Assembly: GCA_040954595.2 (NCBI GenBank)
Contig: JBECUI020000029.1
Span: forward strand, 186,001 to 250,000
Reading direction: 5' to 3'
Origin: Balanoglossus misakiensis
Lineage: Eukaryota > Hemichordata
DNA: 64,000 nucleotides
This document shows, one piece after another, positions 20,714 to 34,843 of the stretch (position 1 is its first letter; the number at the start of each line of letters is the position of its first letter). The notes beneath the pieces were generated by a model. That model had not been told where the DNA came from and did no database searches. It was given only the letters and a program-made list of their open reading frames with translations. Both the position numbers and the translations under genes were made by a program.

Positions 20714-23700
20714 TTGAGCTGAGGAGAGCACCTTCCTTCCCGGCACGCCACCAAGTAAAGTTCCACGCCGCCCACCACAGATGCCAGCATTCATTCATGC
20801 GAGTGAGTGTAATTGCAAATTTGCCTATTCTAGAATTCTTACGTGCCATTGGAGAGCTCCATTGACTGGTCATTCATACTGTTTTCATTCATTCATTGCG
20901 GCATCAATATATTTTATCTATTCTAGCCAAAGAGCTTGGCACCTGTTGAAATGAACTCATCTGCTGTGGGCCAGTTTATTGGTGGCAGTTGAGCTGAGGA
21001 GAGCACCTTCCTTCCCGGCACGCCACCAAGTAAAGTTCCACGCCGCCCACCACAGATGCCAGCATTCATTCATGCGAGTGAGTGTAATTGCAAATTTGCC
21101 TATTCTAGATCTGTAATGGAAATGGAGAAAGTACCTTATATTTTCTGTAAAATAGACATTTAATTGGCAAGCCGTCCTGCATCAATTATTAATTGTGTAC
21201 ATGCACTAAAGCGCCCTCACTGCTGGGTGTGTTGTATGGTCTTTAACCCTGTTTCAAATTAGAGTACTTTCTGCAATTTCAAGACAGATCTTACGTGCCA
21301 TTGGAGAGCTCCATTGACTGGTCATTCATACTGTTTTCATTCATTCATTGCGGCATCAATATATTTTATCTATTCTAGCCAAAGAGCTTGGCACCTGTTG
21401 AAATGAACTCATCTGCTGTGGGCCAGTTTATTGGTGGCAGTTGAGCTGAGGAGAGCACCTTCTTTCCCGGCACGCCACCAAGTAAAGTTCCACGCCGCCC
21501 ACCACAGATGCCAGCATTCATTCATGCGAGTGAGTGTAATTGCAAATTTGCCTATTCTAGAATCTTACGTGCCATTGGAGAGCTCCATTGACTGGTCATT
21601 CATACTGTTTTCATTCATTCATTGCGGCATCAATATATTTTATCTATTCTAGCCAAAGAGCTTGGCACCTGTTGAAATGAACTCATCTGCTGTGGGCCAG
21701 TTTATTGGTGGCAGTTGAGCTGAGGAGAGCACCTTCTTTCCCGGCACGCCACCAAGTAAAGTTCCACGCCGCCCACCACAGATGCCAGCATTCATTCATG
21801 CGAGTGAGTGTAATTGCAAATTTGCCTATTTACGTGCCATTGGAGAGCTCCATTGACTGGTCATTCATACTGTTTTCATTCATTCATTGCGGCATCAATA
21901 TATTTTATCTATTCTAGCCAAAGAGCTTGGCACCTGTTGAAATGAACTCATCTGCTGTGGGCCAGTTTATTGGTGGCAGTTGAGCTGAGGAGAGCACCTT
22001 CCTTCCCGGCACGCCACCAAGTAAAGTTCCACGCCGCCCACCACAGATGCCAGCATTCATTCATGCGAGTGAGTGTAATTGCAAATTTGCCTATTCTAGA
22101 TCTGTAATGGAAATGGAGAAAGTACCTTATATTTTCTGTAAAATAGACATTTAATTGGCAAGCCGTCCTGCATCAATTATTAATTGTGTACATGCACTAA
22201 AGCGCCCTCACTGCTGGGTGTGTTGTATGGTCTTTAACCCTGTTTCAAATTAGAGTACTTTCTGCAATTTCAAGACAGATCTTACGTGCCATTGGAGAGC
22301 TCCATTGACTGGTCATTCATACTGTTTTCATTCATTCATTGCGGCATCAATATATTTTATCTATTCTAGCCAAAGAGCTTGGCACCTGTTGAAATGAACT
22401 CATCTGCTGTGGGCCAGTTTATTGGTGGCAGTTGAGCTGAGGAGAGCACCTTCTTTCCCGGCACGCCACCAAGTAAAGTTCCACGCCGCCCACCACAGAT
22501 GCCAGCATTCATTCATGCGAGTGAGTGTAATTGCAAATTTGCCTATTCTAGAATCTTACGTGCCATTGGAGAGCTCCATTGACTGGTCATTCATACTGTT
22601 TTCATTCATTCATTGCGGCATCAATATATTTTATCTATTCTAGCCAAAGAGCTTGGCACCTGTTGAAATGAACTCATCTGCTGTGGGCCAGTTTATTGGT
22701 GGCAGTTGAGCTGAGGAGAGCACCTTCTTTCCCGGCACGCCACCAAGTAAAGTTCCACGCCGCCCACCACAGATGCCAGCATTCATTCATGCGAGTGAGT
22801 GTAATTGCAAATTTGCCTATTCTAGAATCTTACGTGCCATTGGAGAGCTCCATTGACTGGTCATTCATACTGTTTTCATTCATTCATTGCGGCATCAATA
22901 TATTTTATCTATTCTAGCCAAAGAGCTTGGCACCTGTTGAAATGAACTCATCTGCTGTGGGCCAGTTTATTGGTGGCAGTTGAGCTGAGGAGAGCACCTT
23001 CCTTCCCGGCACGCCACCAAGTAAAGTTCCACGCCGCCCACCACAGATGCCAGCATTCATTCATGCGAGTGAGTGTAATTGCAAATTTGCCTATTCTAGA
23101 ATCTTACGTGCCATTGGAGAGCTCCATTGACTGGTCATTCATACTGTTTTCATTCATTCATTGCGGCATCAATATATTTTATCTATTCTAGCCAAAGAGC
23201 TTGGCACCTGTTGAAATGAACTCATCTGCTGTGGGCCAGTTTATTGGTGGCAGTTGAGCTGAGGAGAGCACCTTCCTTCCCGGCACGCCACCAAGTAAAG
23301 TTCCACGCCGCCCACCACAGATGCCAGCATTCATTCATGCGAGTGAGTGTAATTGCAAATTTGCCTATTCTAGAATCTTACGTGCCATTGGAGAGCTCCA
23401 TTGACTGGTCATTCATACTGTTTTCATTCATTCATTGCGGCATCAATATATTTTATCTATTCTAGCCGAAGAGCTTGGCACCTGTTGAAATGAACTCATC
23501 TGCTGTGGGCCAGTTTATTGGTGGCAGTTGAGCTGAGGAGAGCACCTTCCTTCCCGGCACGCCACCAAGTAAAGTTCCACGCCGCCCACCACAGATGCCA
23601 GCATTCATTCATGCGAGTGAGTGTAATTGCAAATTTGCCTATTCTAGATCTGTAATGGAAATGGAGAAAGTACCTTATATTTTCTGTAAAATAGACATTT

Positions 23701-26700
23701 AATTGGCAAGCCGTCCTGCATCAATTATTAATTGTGTACATGCACTAAAGCGCCCTCACTGCTGGGTGTGTTGTATGGTCTTTAACCCTGTTTCAAATTA
23801 GAGTACTTTCTGCAATTTCAAGACAGATCTTACGTGCCATTGGAGAGCTCCATTGACTGGTCATTCATACTGTTTTCATTCATTCATTGCGGCATCAATA
23901 TATTTTATCTATTCTAGCCAAAGAGCTTGGCACCTGTTGAAATGAACTCATCTGCTGTGGGCCAGTTTATTGGTGGCAGTTGAGCTGAGGAGAGCACCTT
24001 CCTTCCCGGCACGCCACCAAGTAAAGTTCCACGCCGCCCACCACAGATGCCAGCATTCATTCATGCGAGTGAGTGTAATTGCAAATTTGCCTATTCTAGA
24101 TTCTTACGTGCCATTGGAGAGCTCCATTGACTGGTCATTCATACTGTTTTCATTCATTCATTGCGGCATCAATATATTTTATCTATTCTAGCCAAAGAGC
24201 TTGGCACCTGTTGAAATGAACTCATCTGCTGTGGGCCAGTTTATTGGTGGCAGTTGAGCTGAGGAGAGCACCTTCCTTCCCGGCACGCCACCAAGTAAAG
24301 TTCCACGCCGCCCACCACAGATGCCAGCATTCATTCATGCGAGTGAGTGTAATTGCAAATTTGCCTATTCTAGAATCTTACGTGCCATTGGAGAGCTCCA
24401 TTGACTGGTCATTCATACTGTTTTCATTCATTCATTGCGGCATCAATATATTTTATCTATTCTAGCCAAAGAGCTTGGCACCTGTTGAAATGAACTCATC
24501 TGCTGTGGGCCAGTTTATTGGTGGCAGTTGAGCTGAGGAGAGCACCTTCCTTCCCGGCACGCCACCAAGTAAAGTTCCACGCCGCCCACCACAGATGCCA
24601 GCATTCATTCATGCGAGTGAGTGTAATTGCAAATTTGCCTATTCTAGATCTGTAATGGAAATGGAGAAAGTACCTTATATTTTCTGTAAAATAGACATTT
24701 AATTGGCAAGCCGTCCTGCATCAATTATTAATTGTGTACATGCACTAAAGCGCCCTCACTGCTGGGTGTGTTGTATGGTCTTTAACCCTGTTTCAAATTA
24801 GAGTACTTTCTGCAATTTCAAGACAGATCTTACGTGCCATTGGAGAGCTCCATTGACTGGTCATTCATACTGTTTTCATTCATTCATTGCGGCATCAATA
24901 TATTTTATCTATTCTAGCCAAAGAGCTTGGCACCTGTTGAAATGAACTCATCTGCTGTGGGCCAGTTTATTGGTGGCAGTTGAGCTGAGGAGAGCACCTT
25001 CCTTCCCGGCACGCCACCAAGTAAAGTTCCACGCCGCCCACCACAGATGCCAGCATTCATTCATGCGAGTGAGTGTAATTGCAAATTTGCCTATTCTAGA
25101 TTCTTACGTGCCATTGGAGAGCTCCATTGACTGGTCATTCATACTGTTTTCATTCATTCATTGCGGCATCAATATATTTTATCTATTCTAGCCAAAGAGC
25201 TTGGCACCTGTTGAAATGAACTCATCTGCTGTGGGCCAGTTTATTGGTGGCAGTTGAGCTGAGCAGAGCACCTTCCTTCCCGGCACGCCACCAAGTAAAG
25301 TTCCACGCCGCCCACCACAGATGCCAGCATTCATTCATGCGAGTGAGTGTAATTGCAAATTTGCCTATTCTAGAATCTTACGTGCCATTGGAGAGCTCCA
25401 TTGACTGGTCATTCATACTGTTTTCATTCATTCATTGCGGCATCAATATATTTTATCTATTCTAGCCAAAGAGCTTGGCACCTGTTGAAATGAACTCATC
25501 TGCTGTGGGCCAGTTTATTGGTGGCAGTTGAGCTGAGGAGAGCACCTTCCTTCCCGGCACGCCACCAAGTAAAGTTCCACGCCGCCCACCACAGATGCCA
25601 GCATTCATTCATGCGAGTGAGTGTAATTGCAAATTTGCCTATTCTAGATCTGTAATGGAAATGGAGAAAGTACCTTATATTTTCTGTAAAATAGACATTT
25701 AATTGGCAAGCCGTCCTGCATCAATTATTAATTGTGTACATGCACTAAAGCGCCCTCACTGCTGGGTGTGTTGTATGGTCTTTAACCCTGTTTCAAATTA
25801 GAGTACTTTCTGCAATTTCAAGACAGATCTTACGTGCCATTGGAGAGCTCCATTGACTGGTCATTCATACTGTTTTCATTCATTCATTGCGGCATCAATA
25901 TATTTTATCTATTCTAGCCAAAGAGCTTGGCACCTGTTGAAATGAACTCATCTGCTGTGGGCCAGTTTATTGGTGGCAGTTGAGCTGAGGAGAGCACCTT
26001 CCTTCCCGGCACGCCACCAAGTAAAGTTCCACGCCGCCCACCACAGATGCCAGCATTCATTCATGCGAGTGAGTGTAATTGCAAATTTGCCTATTCTAGA
26101 TCTGTAATGGAAATGGAGAAAGTACCTTATATTTTCTGTAAAATAGACATTTAATTGGCAAGCCGTCCTGCATCAATTATTAATTGTGTACATGCACTAA
26201 AGCGCCCTCACTGCTGGGTGTGTTGTATGGTCTTTAACCCTGTTTCAAATTAGAGTACTTTCTGCAATTTCAAGACAGATCTTACGTGCCATTGGAGAGC
26301 TCCATTGACTGGTCATTCATACTGTTTTCATTCATTCATTGCGGCATCAATATATTTTATCTATTCTAGCCAAAGAGCTTGGCACCTGTTGAAATGAACT
26401 CATCTGCTGTGGGCCAGTTTATTGGTGGCAGTTGAGCTGAGGAGAGCACCTTCCTTCCCGGCACGCCACCAAGTAAAGTTCCACGCCGCCCACCACAGAT
26501 GCCAGCATTCATTCATGCGAGTGAGTGTAATTGCAAATTTGCCTATTCTAGATCTGTAATGGAAATGGAGAAAGTACCTTATATTTTCTGTAAAATAGAC
26601 ATTTAATTGGCAAGCCGTCCTGCATCAATTATTAATTGTGTACATGCACTAAAGCGCCCTCACTGCTGGGTGTGTTGTATGGTCTTTAACCCTGTTTCAA

Positions 26701-28956
26701 ATTAGAGTACTTTCTGCAATTTCAAGACAGATCTTACGTGCCATTGGAGAGCTCCATTGACTGGTCATTCATACTGTTTTCATTCATTCATTGCGGCATC
26801 AATATATTTTATCTATTCTAGCCAAAGAGCTTGGCACCTGTTGAAATGAACTCATCTGCTGTGGGCCAGTTTATTGGTGGCAGTTGAGCTGAGGAGAGCA
26901 CCTTCCTTCCCGGCACGCCACCAAGTAAAGTTCCACGCCGCCCACCACAGATGCCAGCATTCATTCATGCGAGTGAGTGTAATTGCAAATTTGCCTATTC
27001 TAGATCTGTAATGGAAATGGAGAAAGTACCTTATATTTTCTGTAAAATAGACATTTAATTGGCAAGCCGTCCTGCATCAATTATTAATTGTGTACATGCA
27101 CTAAAGCGCCCTCACTGCTGGGTGTGTTGTATGGTCTTTAACCCTGTTTCAAATTAGAGTACTTTCTGCAATTTCAAGACAGATCTTACGTGCCATTGGA
27201 GAGCTCCATTGACTGGTCATTCATACTGTTTTCATTCATTCATTGCGGCATCAATATATTTTATCTATTCTAGCCAAAGAGCTTGGCACCTGTTGAAATG
27301 AACTCATCTGCTGTGGGCCAGTTTATTGGTGGCAGTTGAGCTGAGGAGAGCACCTTCCTTCCCGGCACGCCACCAAGTAAAGTTCCACGCCGCCCACCAC
27401 AGATGCCAGCATTCATTCATGCGAGTGAGTGTAATTGCAAATTTGCCTATTCTAGATCTGTAATGGAAATGGAGAAAGTACCTTATATTTTCTGTAAAAT
27501 AGACATTTAATTGGCAAGCCGTCCTGCATCAATTATTAATTGTGTACATGCACTAAAGCGCCCTCACTGCTGGGTGTGTTGTATGGTCTTTAACCCTGTT
27601 TCAAATTAGAGTACTTTCTGCAATTTCAAGACAGATCTTACGTGCCATTGGAGAGCTCCATTGACTGGTCATTCATACTGTTTTCATTCATTCATTGCGG
27701 CATCAATATATTTTATCTATTCTAGCCAAAGAGCTTGGCACCTGTTGAAATGAACTCATCTGCTGTGGGCCAGTTTATTGGTGGCAGTTGAGCTGAGGAG
27801 AGCACCTTCCTTCCCGGCACGCCACCAAGTAAAGTTCCACGCCGCCCACCACAGATGCCAGCATTCATTCATGCGAGTGAGTGTAATTGCAAATTTGCCT
27901 ATTCTAGATCTGTAATGGAAATGGAGAAAGTACCTTATATTTTCTGTAAAATAGACATTTAATTGGCAAGCCGTCCTGCATCAATTATTAATTGTGTACA
28001 TGCACTAAAGCGCCCTCACTGCTGGGTGTGTTGTATGGTCTTTAACCCTGTTTCAAATTAGAGTACTTTCTGCAATTTCAAGACAGATCTTACGTGCCAT
28101 TGGAGAGCTCCATTGACTGGTCATTCATACTGTTTTCATTCATTCATTGCGGCATCAATATATTTTATCTATTCTAGCCAAAGAGCTTGGCACCTGTTGA
28201 AATGAACTCATCTGCTGTGGGCCAGTTTATTGGTGGCAGTTGAGCTGAGGAGAGCACCTTCTTTCCCGGCACGCCACCAAGTAAAGTTCCACGCCGCCCA
28301 CCACAGATGCCAGCATTCATTCATGCGAGTGAGTGTAATTGCAAATTTGCCTATTTACGTGCCATTGGAGAGCTCCATTGACTGGTCATTCATACTGTTT
28401 TCATTCATTCATTGCGGCATCAATATATTTTATCTATTCTAGCCAAAGAGCTTGGCACCTGTTGAAATGAACTCATCTGCTGTGGGCCAGTTTATTGGTG
28501 GCAGTTGAGCTGAGGAGAGCACCTTCCTTCCCGGCACGCCACCAAGTAAAGTTCCACGCCGCCCACCACAGATGCCAGCATTCATTCATGCGAGTGAGTG
28601 TAATTGCAAATTTGCCTATTCTAGATCTGTAATGGAAATGGAGAAAGTACCTTATATTTTCTGTAAAATAGACATTTAATTGGCAAGCCGTCCTGCATCA
28701 ATTATTAATTGTGTACATGCACTAAAGCGCCCTCACTGCTGGGTGTGTTGTATGGTCTTTAACCCTGTTTCAAATTAGAGTACTTTCTGCAATTTCAAGA
28801 CAGATCTTACGTGCCATTGGAGAGCTCCATTGACTGGTCATTCATACTGTTTTCATTCATTCATTGCGGCATCAATATATTTTATCTATTCTAGCCAAAG
28901 AGCTTGGCACCTGTTGAAATGAACTCATCTGCTGTGGGCCAGTTTATTGGTGGCAG
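20714..28956 (+). repeat. Higher-order repeat 2, expanded to 8243 bp
   Basis: Canonical order with one extra L, B', B block (1000 bp) after slot 12, so B' occurs twice (about 23980 and 24980). The last B of the extra block has gagcagagc. Lacks the slot 6 and 7 markers. Confidence 0.92.
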
Positions 28957-31900
28957 TTGAGCTGAGGAGAGCACCTTCCTTCCCGGCACGCCACCAAGTA
29001 AAGTTCCACGCCGCCCACCACAGATGCCAGCATTCATTCATGCGAGTGAGTGTAATTGCAAATTTGCCTATTCTAGAATTCTTACGTGCCATTGGAGAGC
29101 TCCATTGACTGGTCATTCATACTGTTTTCATTCATTCATTGCGGCATCAATATATTTTATCTATTCTAGCCAAAGAGCTTGGCACCTGTTGAAATGAACT
29201 CATCTGCTGTGGGCCAGTTTATTGGTGGCAGTTGAGCTGAGGAGAGCACCTTCCTTCCCGGCACGCCACCAAGTAAAGTTCCACGCCGCCCACCACAGAT
29301 GCCAGCATTCATTCATGCGAGTGAGTGTAATTGCAAATTTGCCTATTCTAGATCTGTAATGGAAATGGAGAAAGTACCTTATATTTTCTGTAAAATAGAC
29401 ATTTAATTGGCAAGCCGTCCTGCATCAATTATTAATTGTGTACATGCACTAAAGCGCCCTCACTGCTGGGTGTGTTGTATGGTCTTTAACCCTGTTTCAA
29501 ATTAGAGTACTTTCTGCAATTTCAAGACAGATCTTACGTGCCATTGGAGAGCTCCATTGACTGGTCATTCATACTGTTTTCATTCATTCATTGCGGCATC
29601 AATATATTTTATCTATTCTAGCCAAAGAGCTTGGCACCTGTTGAAATGAACTCATCTGCTGTGGGCCAGTTTATTGGTGGCAGTTGAGCTGAGGAGAGCA
29701 CCTTCTTTCCCGGCACGCCACCAAGTAAAGTTCCACGCCGCCCACCACAGATGCCAGCATTCATTCATGCGAGTGAGTGTAATTGCAAATTTGCCTATTC
29801 TAGAATCTTACGTGCCATTGGAGAGCTCCATTGACTGGTCATTCATACTGTTTTCATTCATTCATTGCGGCATCAATATATTTTATCTATTCTAGCCAAA
29901 GAGCTTGGCACCTGTTGAAATGAACTCATCTGCTGTGGGCCAGTTTATTGGTGGCAGTTGAGCTGAGGAGAGCACCTTCTTTCCCGGCACGCCACCAAGT
30001 AAAGTTCCACGCCGCCCACCACAGATGCCAGCATTCATTCATGCGAGTGAGTGTAATTGCAAATTTGCCTATTTACGTGCCATTGGAGAGCTCCATTGAC
30101 TGGTCATTCATACTGTTTTCATTCATTCATTGCGGCATCAATATATTTTATCTATTCTAGCCAAAGAGCTTGGCACCTGTTGAAATGAACTCATCTGCTG
30201 TGGGCCAGTTTATTGGTGGCAGTTGAGCTGAGGAGAGCACCTTCCTTCCCGGCACGCCACCAAGTAAAGTTCCACGCCGCCCACCACAGATGCCAGCATT
30301 CATTCATGCGAGTGAGTGTAATTGCAAATTTGCCTATTCTAGATCTGTAATGGAAATGGAGAAAGTACCTTATATTTTCTGTAAAATAGACATTTAATTG
30401 GCAAGCCGTCCTGCATCAATTATTAATTGTGTACATGCACTAAAGCGCCCTCACTGCTGGGTGTGTTGTATGGTCTTTAACCCTGTTTCAAATTAGAGTA
30501 CTTTCTGCAATTTCAAGACAGATCTTACGTGCCATTGGAGAGCTCCATTGACTGGTCATTCATACTGTTTTCATTCATTCATTGCGGCATCAATATATTT
30601 TATCTATTCTAGCCAAAGAGCTTGGCACCTGTTGAAATGAACTCATCTGCTGTGGGCCAGTTTATTGGTGGCAGTTGAGCTGAGGAGAGCACCTTCTTTC
30701 CCGGCACGCCACCAAGTAAAGTTCCACGCCGCCCACCACAGATGCCAGCATTCATTCATGCGAGTGAGTGTAATTGCAAATTTGCCTATTCTAGAATCTT
30801 ACGTGCCATTGGAGAGCTCCATTGACTGGTCATTCATACTGTTTTCATTCATTCATTGCGGCATCAATATATTTTATCTATTCTAGCCAAAGAGCTTGGC
30901 ACCTGTTGAAATGAACTCATCTGCTGTGGGCCAGTTTATTGGTGGCAGTTGAGCTGAGGAGAGCACCTTCTTTCCCGGCACGCCACCAAGTAAAGTTCCA
31001 CGCCGCCCACCACAGATGCCAGCATTCATTCATGCGAGTGAGTGTAATTGCAAATTTGCCTATTCTAGAATCTTACGTGCCATTGGAGAGCTCCATTGAC
31101 TGGTCATTCATACTGTTTTCATTCATTCATTGCGGCATCAATATATTTTATCTATTCTAGCCAAAGAGCTTGGCACCTGTTGAAATGAACTCATCTGCTG
31201 TGGGCCAGTTTATTGGTGGCAGTTGAGCTGAGGAGAGCACCTTCCTTCCCGGCACGCCACCAAGTAAAGTTCCACGCCGCCCACCACAGATGCCAGCATT
31301 CATTCATGCGAGTGAGTGTAATTGCAAATTTGCCTATTCTAGAATCTTACGTGCCATTGGAGAGCTCCATTGACTGGTCATTCATACTGTTTTCATTCAT
31401 TCATTGCGGCATCAATATATTTTATCTATTCTAGCCAAAGAGCTTGGCACCTGTTGAAATGAACTCATCTGCTGTGGGCCAGTTTATTGGTGGCAGTTGA
31501 GCTGAGGAGAGCACCTTCCTTCCCGGCACGCCACCAAGTAAAGTTCCACGCCGCCCACCACAGATGCCAGCATTCATTCATGCGAGTGAGTGTAATTGCA
31601 AATTTGCCTATTCTAGAATCTTACGTGCCATTGGAGAGCTCCATTGACTGGTCATTCATACTGTTTTCATTCATTCATTGCGGCATCAATATATTTTATC
31701 TATTCTAGCCGAAGAGCTTGGCACCTGTTGAAATGAACTCATCTGCTGTGGGCCAGTTTATTGGTGGCAGTTGAGCTGAGGAGAGCACCTTCCTTCCCGG
31801 CACGCCACCAAGTAAAGTTCCACGCCGCCCACCACAGATGCCAGCATTCATTCATGCGAGTGAGTGTAATTGCAAATTTGCCTATTCTAGATCTGTAATG

Positions 31901-34843
31901 GAAATGGAGAAAGTACCTTATATTTTCTGTAAAATAGACATTTAATTGGCAAGCCGTCCTGCATCAATTATTAATTGTGTACATGCACTAAAGCGCCCTC
32001 ACTGCTGGGTGTGTTGTATGGTCTTTAACCCTGTTTCAAATTAGAGTACTTTCTGCAATTTCAAGACAGATCTTACGTGCCATTGGAGAGCTCCATTGAC
32101 TGGTCATTCATACTGTTTTCATTCATTCATTGCGGCATCAATATATTTTATCTATTCTAGCCAAAGAGCTTGGCACCTGTTGAAATGAACTCATCTGCTG
32201 TGGGCCAGTTTATTGGTGGCAGTTGAGCTGAGGAGAGCACCTTCTTTCCCGGCACGCCACCAAGTAAAGTTCCACGCCGCCCACCACAGATGCCAGCATT
32301 CATTCATGCGAGTGAGTGTAATTGCAAATTTGCCTATTCTAGAATCTTACGTGCCATTGGAGAGCTCCATTGACTGGTCATTCATACTGTTTTCATTCAT
32401 TCATTGCGGCATCAATATATTTTATCTATTCTAGCCAAAGAGCTTGGCACCTGTTGAAATGAACTCATCTGCTGTGGGCCAGTTTATTGGTGGCAGTTGA
32501 GCTGAGGAGAGCACCTTCTTTCCCGGCACGCCACCAAGTAAAGTTCCACGCCGCCCACCACAGATGCCAGCATTCATTCATGCGAGTGAGTGTAATTGCA
32601 AATTTGCCTATTTACGTGCCATTGGAGAGCTCCATTGACTGGTCATTCATACTGTTTTCATTCATTCATTGCGGCATCAATATATTTTATCTATTCTAGC
32701 CAAAGAGCTTGGCACCTGTTGAAATGAACTCATCTGCTGTGGGCCAGTTTATTGGTGGCAGTTGAGCTGAGGAGAGCACCTTCCTTCCCGGCACGCCACC
32801 AAGTAAAGTTCCACGCCGCCCACCACAGATGCCAGCATTCATTCATGCGAGTGAGTGTAATTGCAAATTTGCCTATTCTAGAATCTTACGTGCCATTGGA
32901 GAGCTCCATTGACTGGTCATTCATACTGTTTTCATTCATTCATTGCGGCATCAATATATTTTATCTATTCTAGCCGAAGAGCTTGGCACCTGTTGAAATG
33001 AACTCATCTGCTGTGGGCCAGTTTATTGGTGGCAGTTGAGCTGAGGAGAGCACCTTCCTTCCCGGCACGCCACCAAGTAAAGTTCCACGCCGCCCACCAC
33101 AGATGCCAGCATTCATTCATGCGAGTGAGTGTAATTGCAAATTTGCCTATTCTAGATCTGTAATGGAAATGGAGAAAGTACCTTATATTTTCTGTAAAAT
33201 AGACATTTAATTGGCAAGCCGTCCTGCATCAATTATTAATTGTGTACATGCACTAAAGCGCCCTCACTGCTGGGTGTGTTGTATGGTCTTTAACCCTGTT
33301 TCAAATTAGAGTACTTTCTGCAATTTCAAGACAGATCTTACGTGCCATTGGAGAGCTCCATTGACTGGTCATTCATACTGTTTTCATTCATTCATTGCGG
33401 CATCAATATATTTTATCTATTCTAGCCAAAGAGCTTGGCACCTGTTGAAATGAACTCATCTGCTGTGGGCCAGTTTATTGGTGGCAGTTGAGCTGAGGAG
33501 AGCACCTTCCTTCCCGGCACGCCACCAAGTAAAGTTCCACGCCGCCCACCACAGATGCCAGCATTCATTCATGCGAGTGAGTGTAATTGCAAATTTGCCT
33601 ATTCTAGATCTGTAATGGAAATGGAGAAAGTACCTTATATTTTCTGTAAAATAGACATTTAATTGGCAAGCCGTCCTGCATCAATTATTAATTGTGTACA
33701 TGCACTAAAGCGCCCTCACTGCTGGGTGTGTTGTATGGTCTTTAACCCTGTTTCAAATTAGAGTACTTTCTGCAATTTCAAGACAGATCTTACGTGCCAT
33801 TGGAGAGCTCCATTGACTGGTCATTCATACTGTTTTCATTCATTCATTGCGGCATCAATATATTTTATCTATTCTAGCCAAAGAGCTTGGCACCTGTTGA
33901 AATGAACTCATCTGCTGTGGGCCAGTTTATTGGTGGCAGTTGAGCTGAGGAGAGCACCTTCTTTCCCGGCACGCCACCAAGTAAAGTTCCACGCCGCCCA
34001 CCACAGATGCCAGCATTCATTCATGCGAGTGAGTGTAATTGCAAATTTGCCTATTCTAGATCTGTAATGGAAATGGAGAAAGTACCTTATATTTTCTGTA
34101 AAATAGACATTTAATTGGCAAGCCGTCCTGCATCAATTATTAATTGTGTACATGCACTAAAGCGCCCTCACTGCTGGGTGTGTTGTATGGTCTTTAACCC
34201 TGTTTCAAATTAGAGTACTTTCTGCAATTTCAAGACAGATCTTACGTGCCATTGGAGAGCTCCATTGACTGGTCATTCATACTGTTTTCATTCATTCATT
34301 GCGGCATCAATATATTTTATCTATTCTAGCCAAAGAGCTTGGCACCTGTTGAAATGAACTCATCTGCTGTGGGCCAGTTTATTGGTGGCAGTTGAGCTGA
34401 GGAGAGCACCTTCCTTCCCGGCACGCCACCAAGTAAAGTTCCACGCCGCCCACCACAGATGCCAGCATTCATTCATGCGAGTGAGTGTAATTGCAAATTT
34501 GCCTATTCTAGATCTGTAATGGAAATGGAGAAAGTACCTTATATTTTCTGTAAAATAGACATTTAATTGGCAAGCCGTCCTGCATCAATTATTAATTGTG
34601 TACATGCACTAAAGCGCCCTCACTGCTGGGTGTGTTGTATGGTCTTTAACCCTGTTTCAAATTAGAGTACTTTCTGCAATTTCAAGACAGATCTTACGTG
34701 CCATTGGAGAGCTCCATTGACTGGTCATTCATACTGTTTTCATTCATTCATTGCGGCATCAATATATTTTATCTATTCTAGCCAAAGAGCTTGGCACCTG
34801 TTGAAATGAACTCATCTGCTGTGGGCCAGTTTATTGGTGGCAG
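28957..34843 (+). repeat. Higher-order repeat 3, rearranged, 5887 bp
   Basis: Order: D, L, B, C, L, B, B, B, B, L, then B, C, B and four L. The second B-C pair looks like a return to slots 3-4 and the next B (with tagccgaagag) like slot 9, as expected from unequal exchange. The third of the last four L units (from about 33940) has cttctttcccgg. Lacks the slot 6 and 7 markers. Confidence 0.92.
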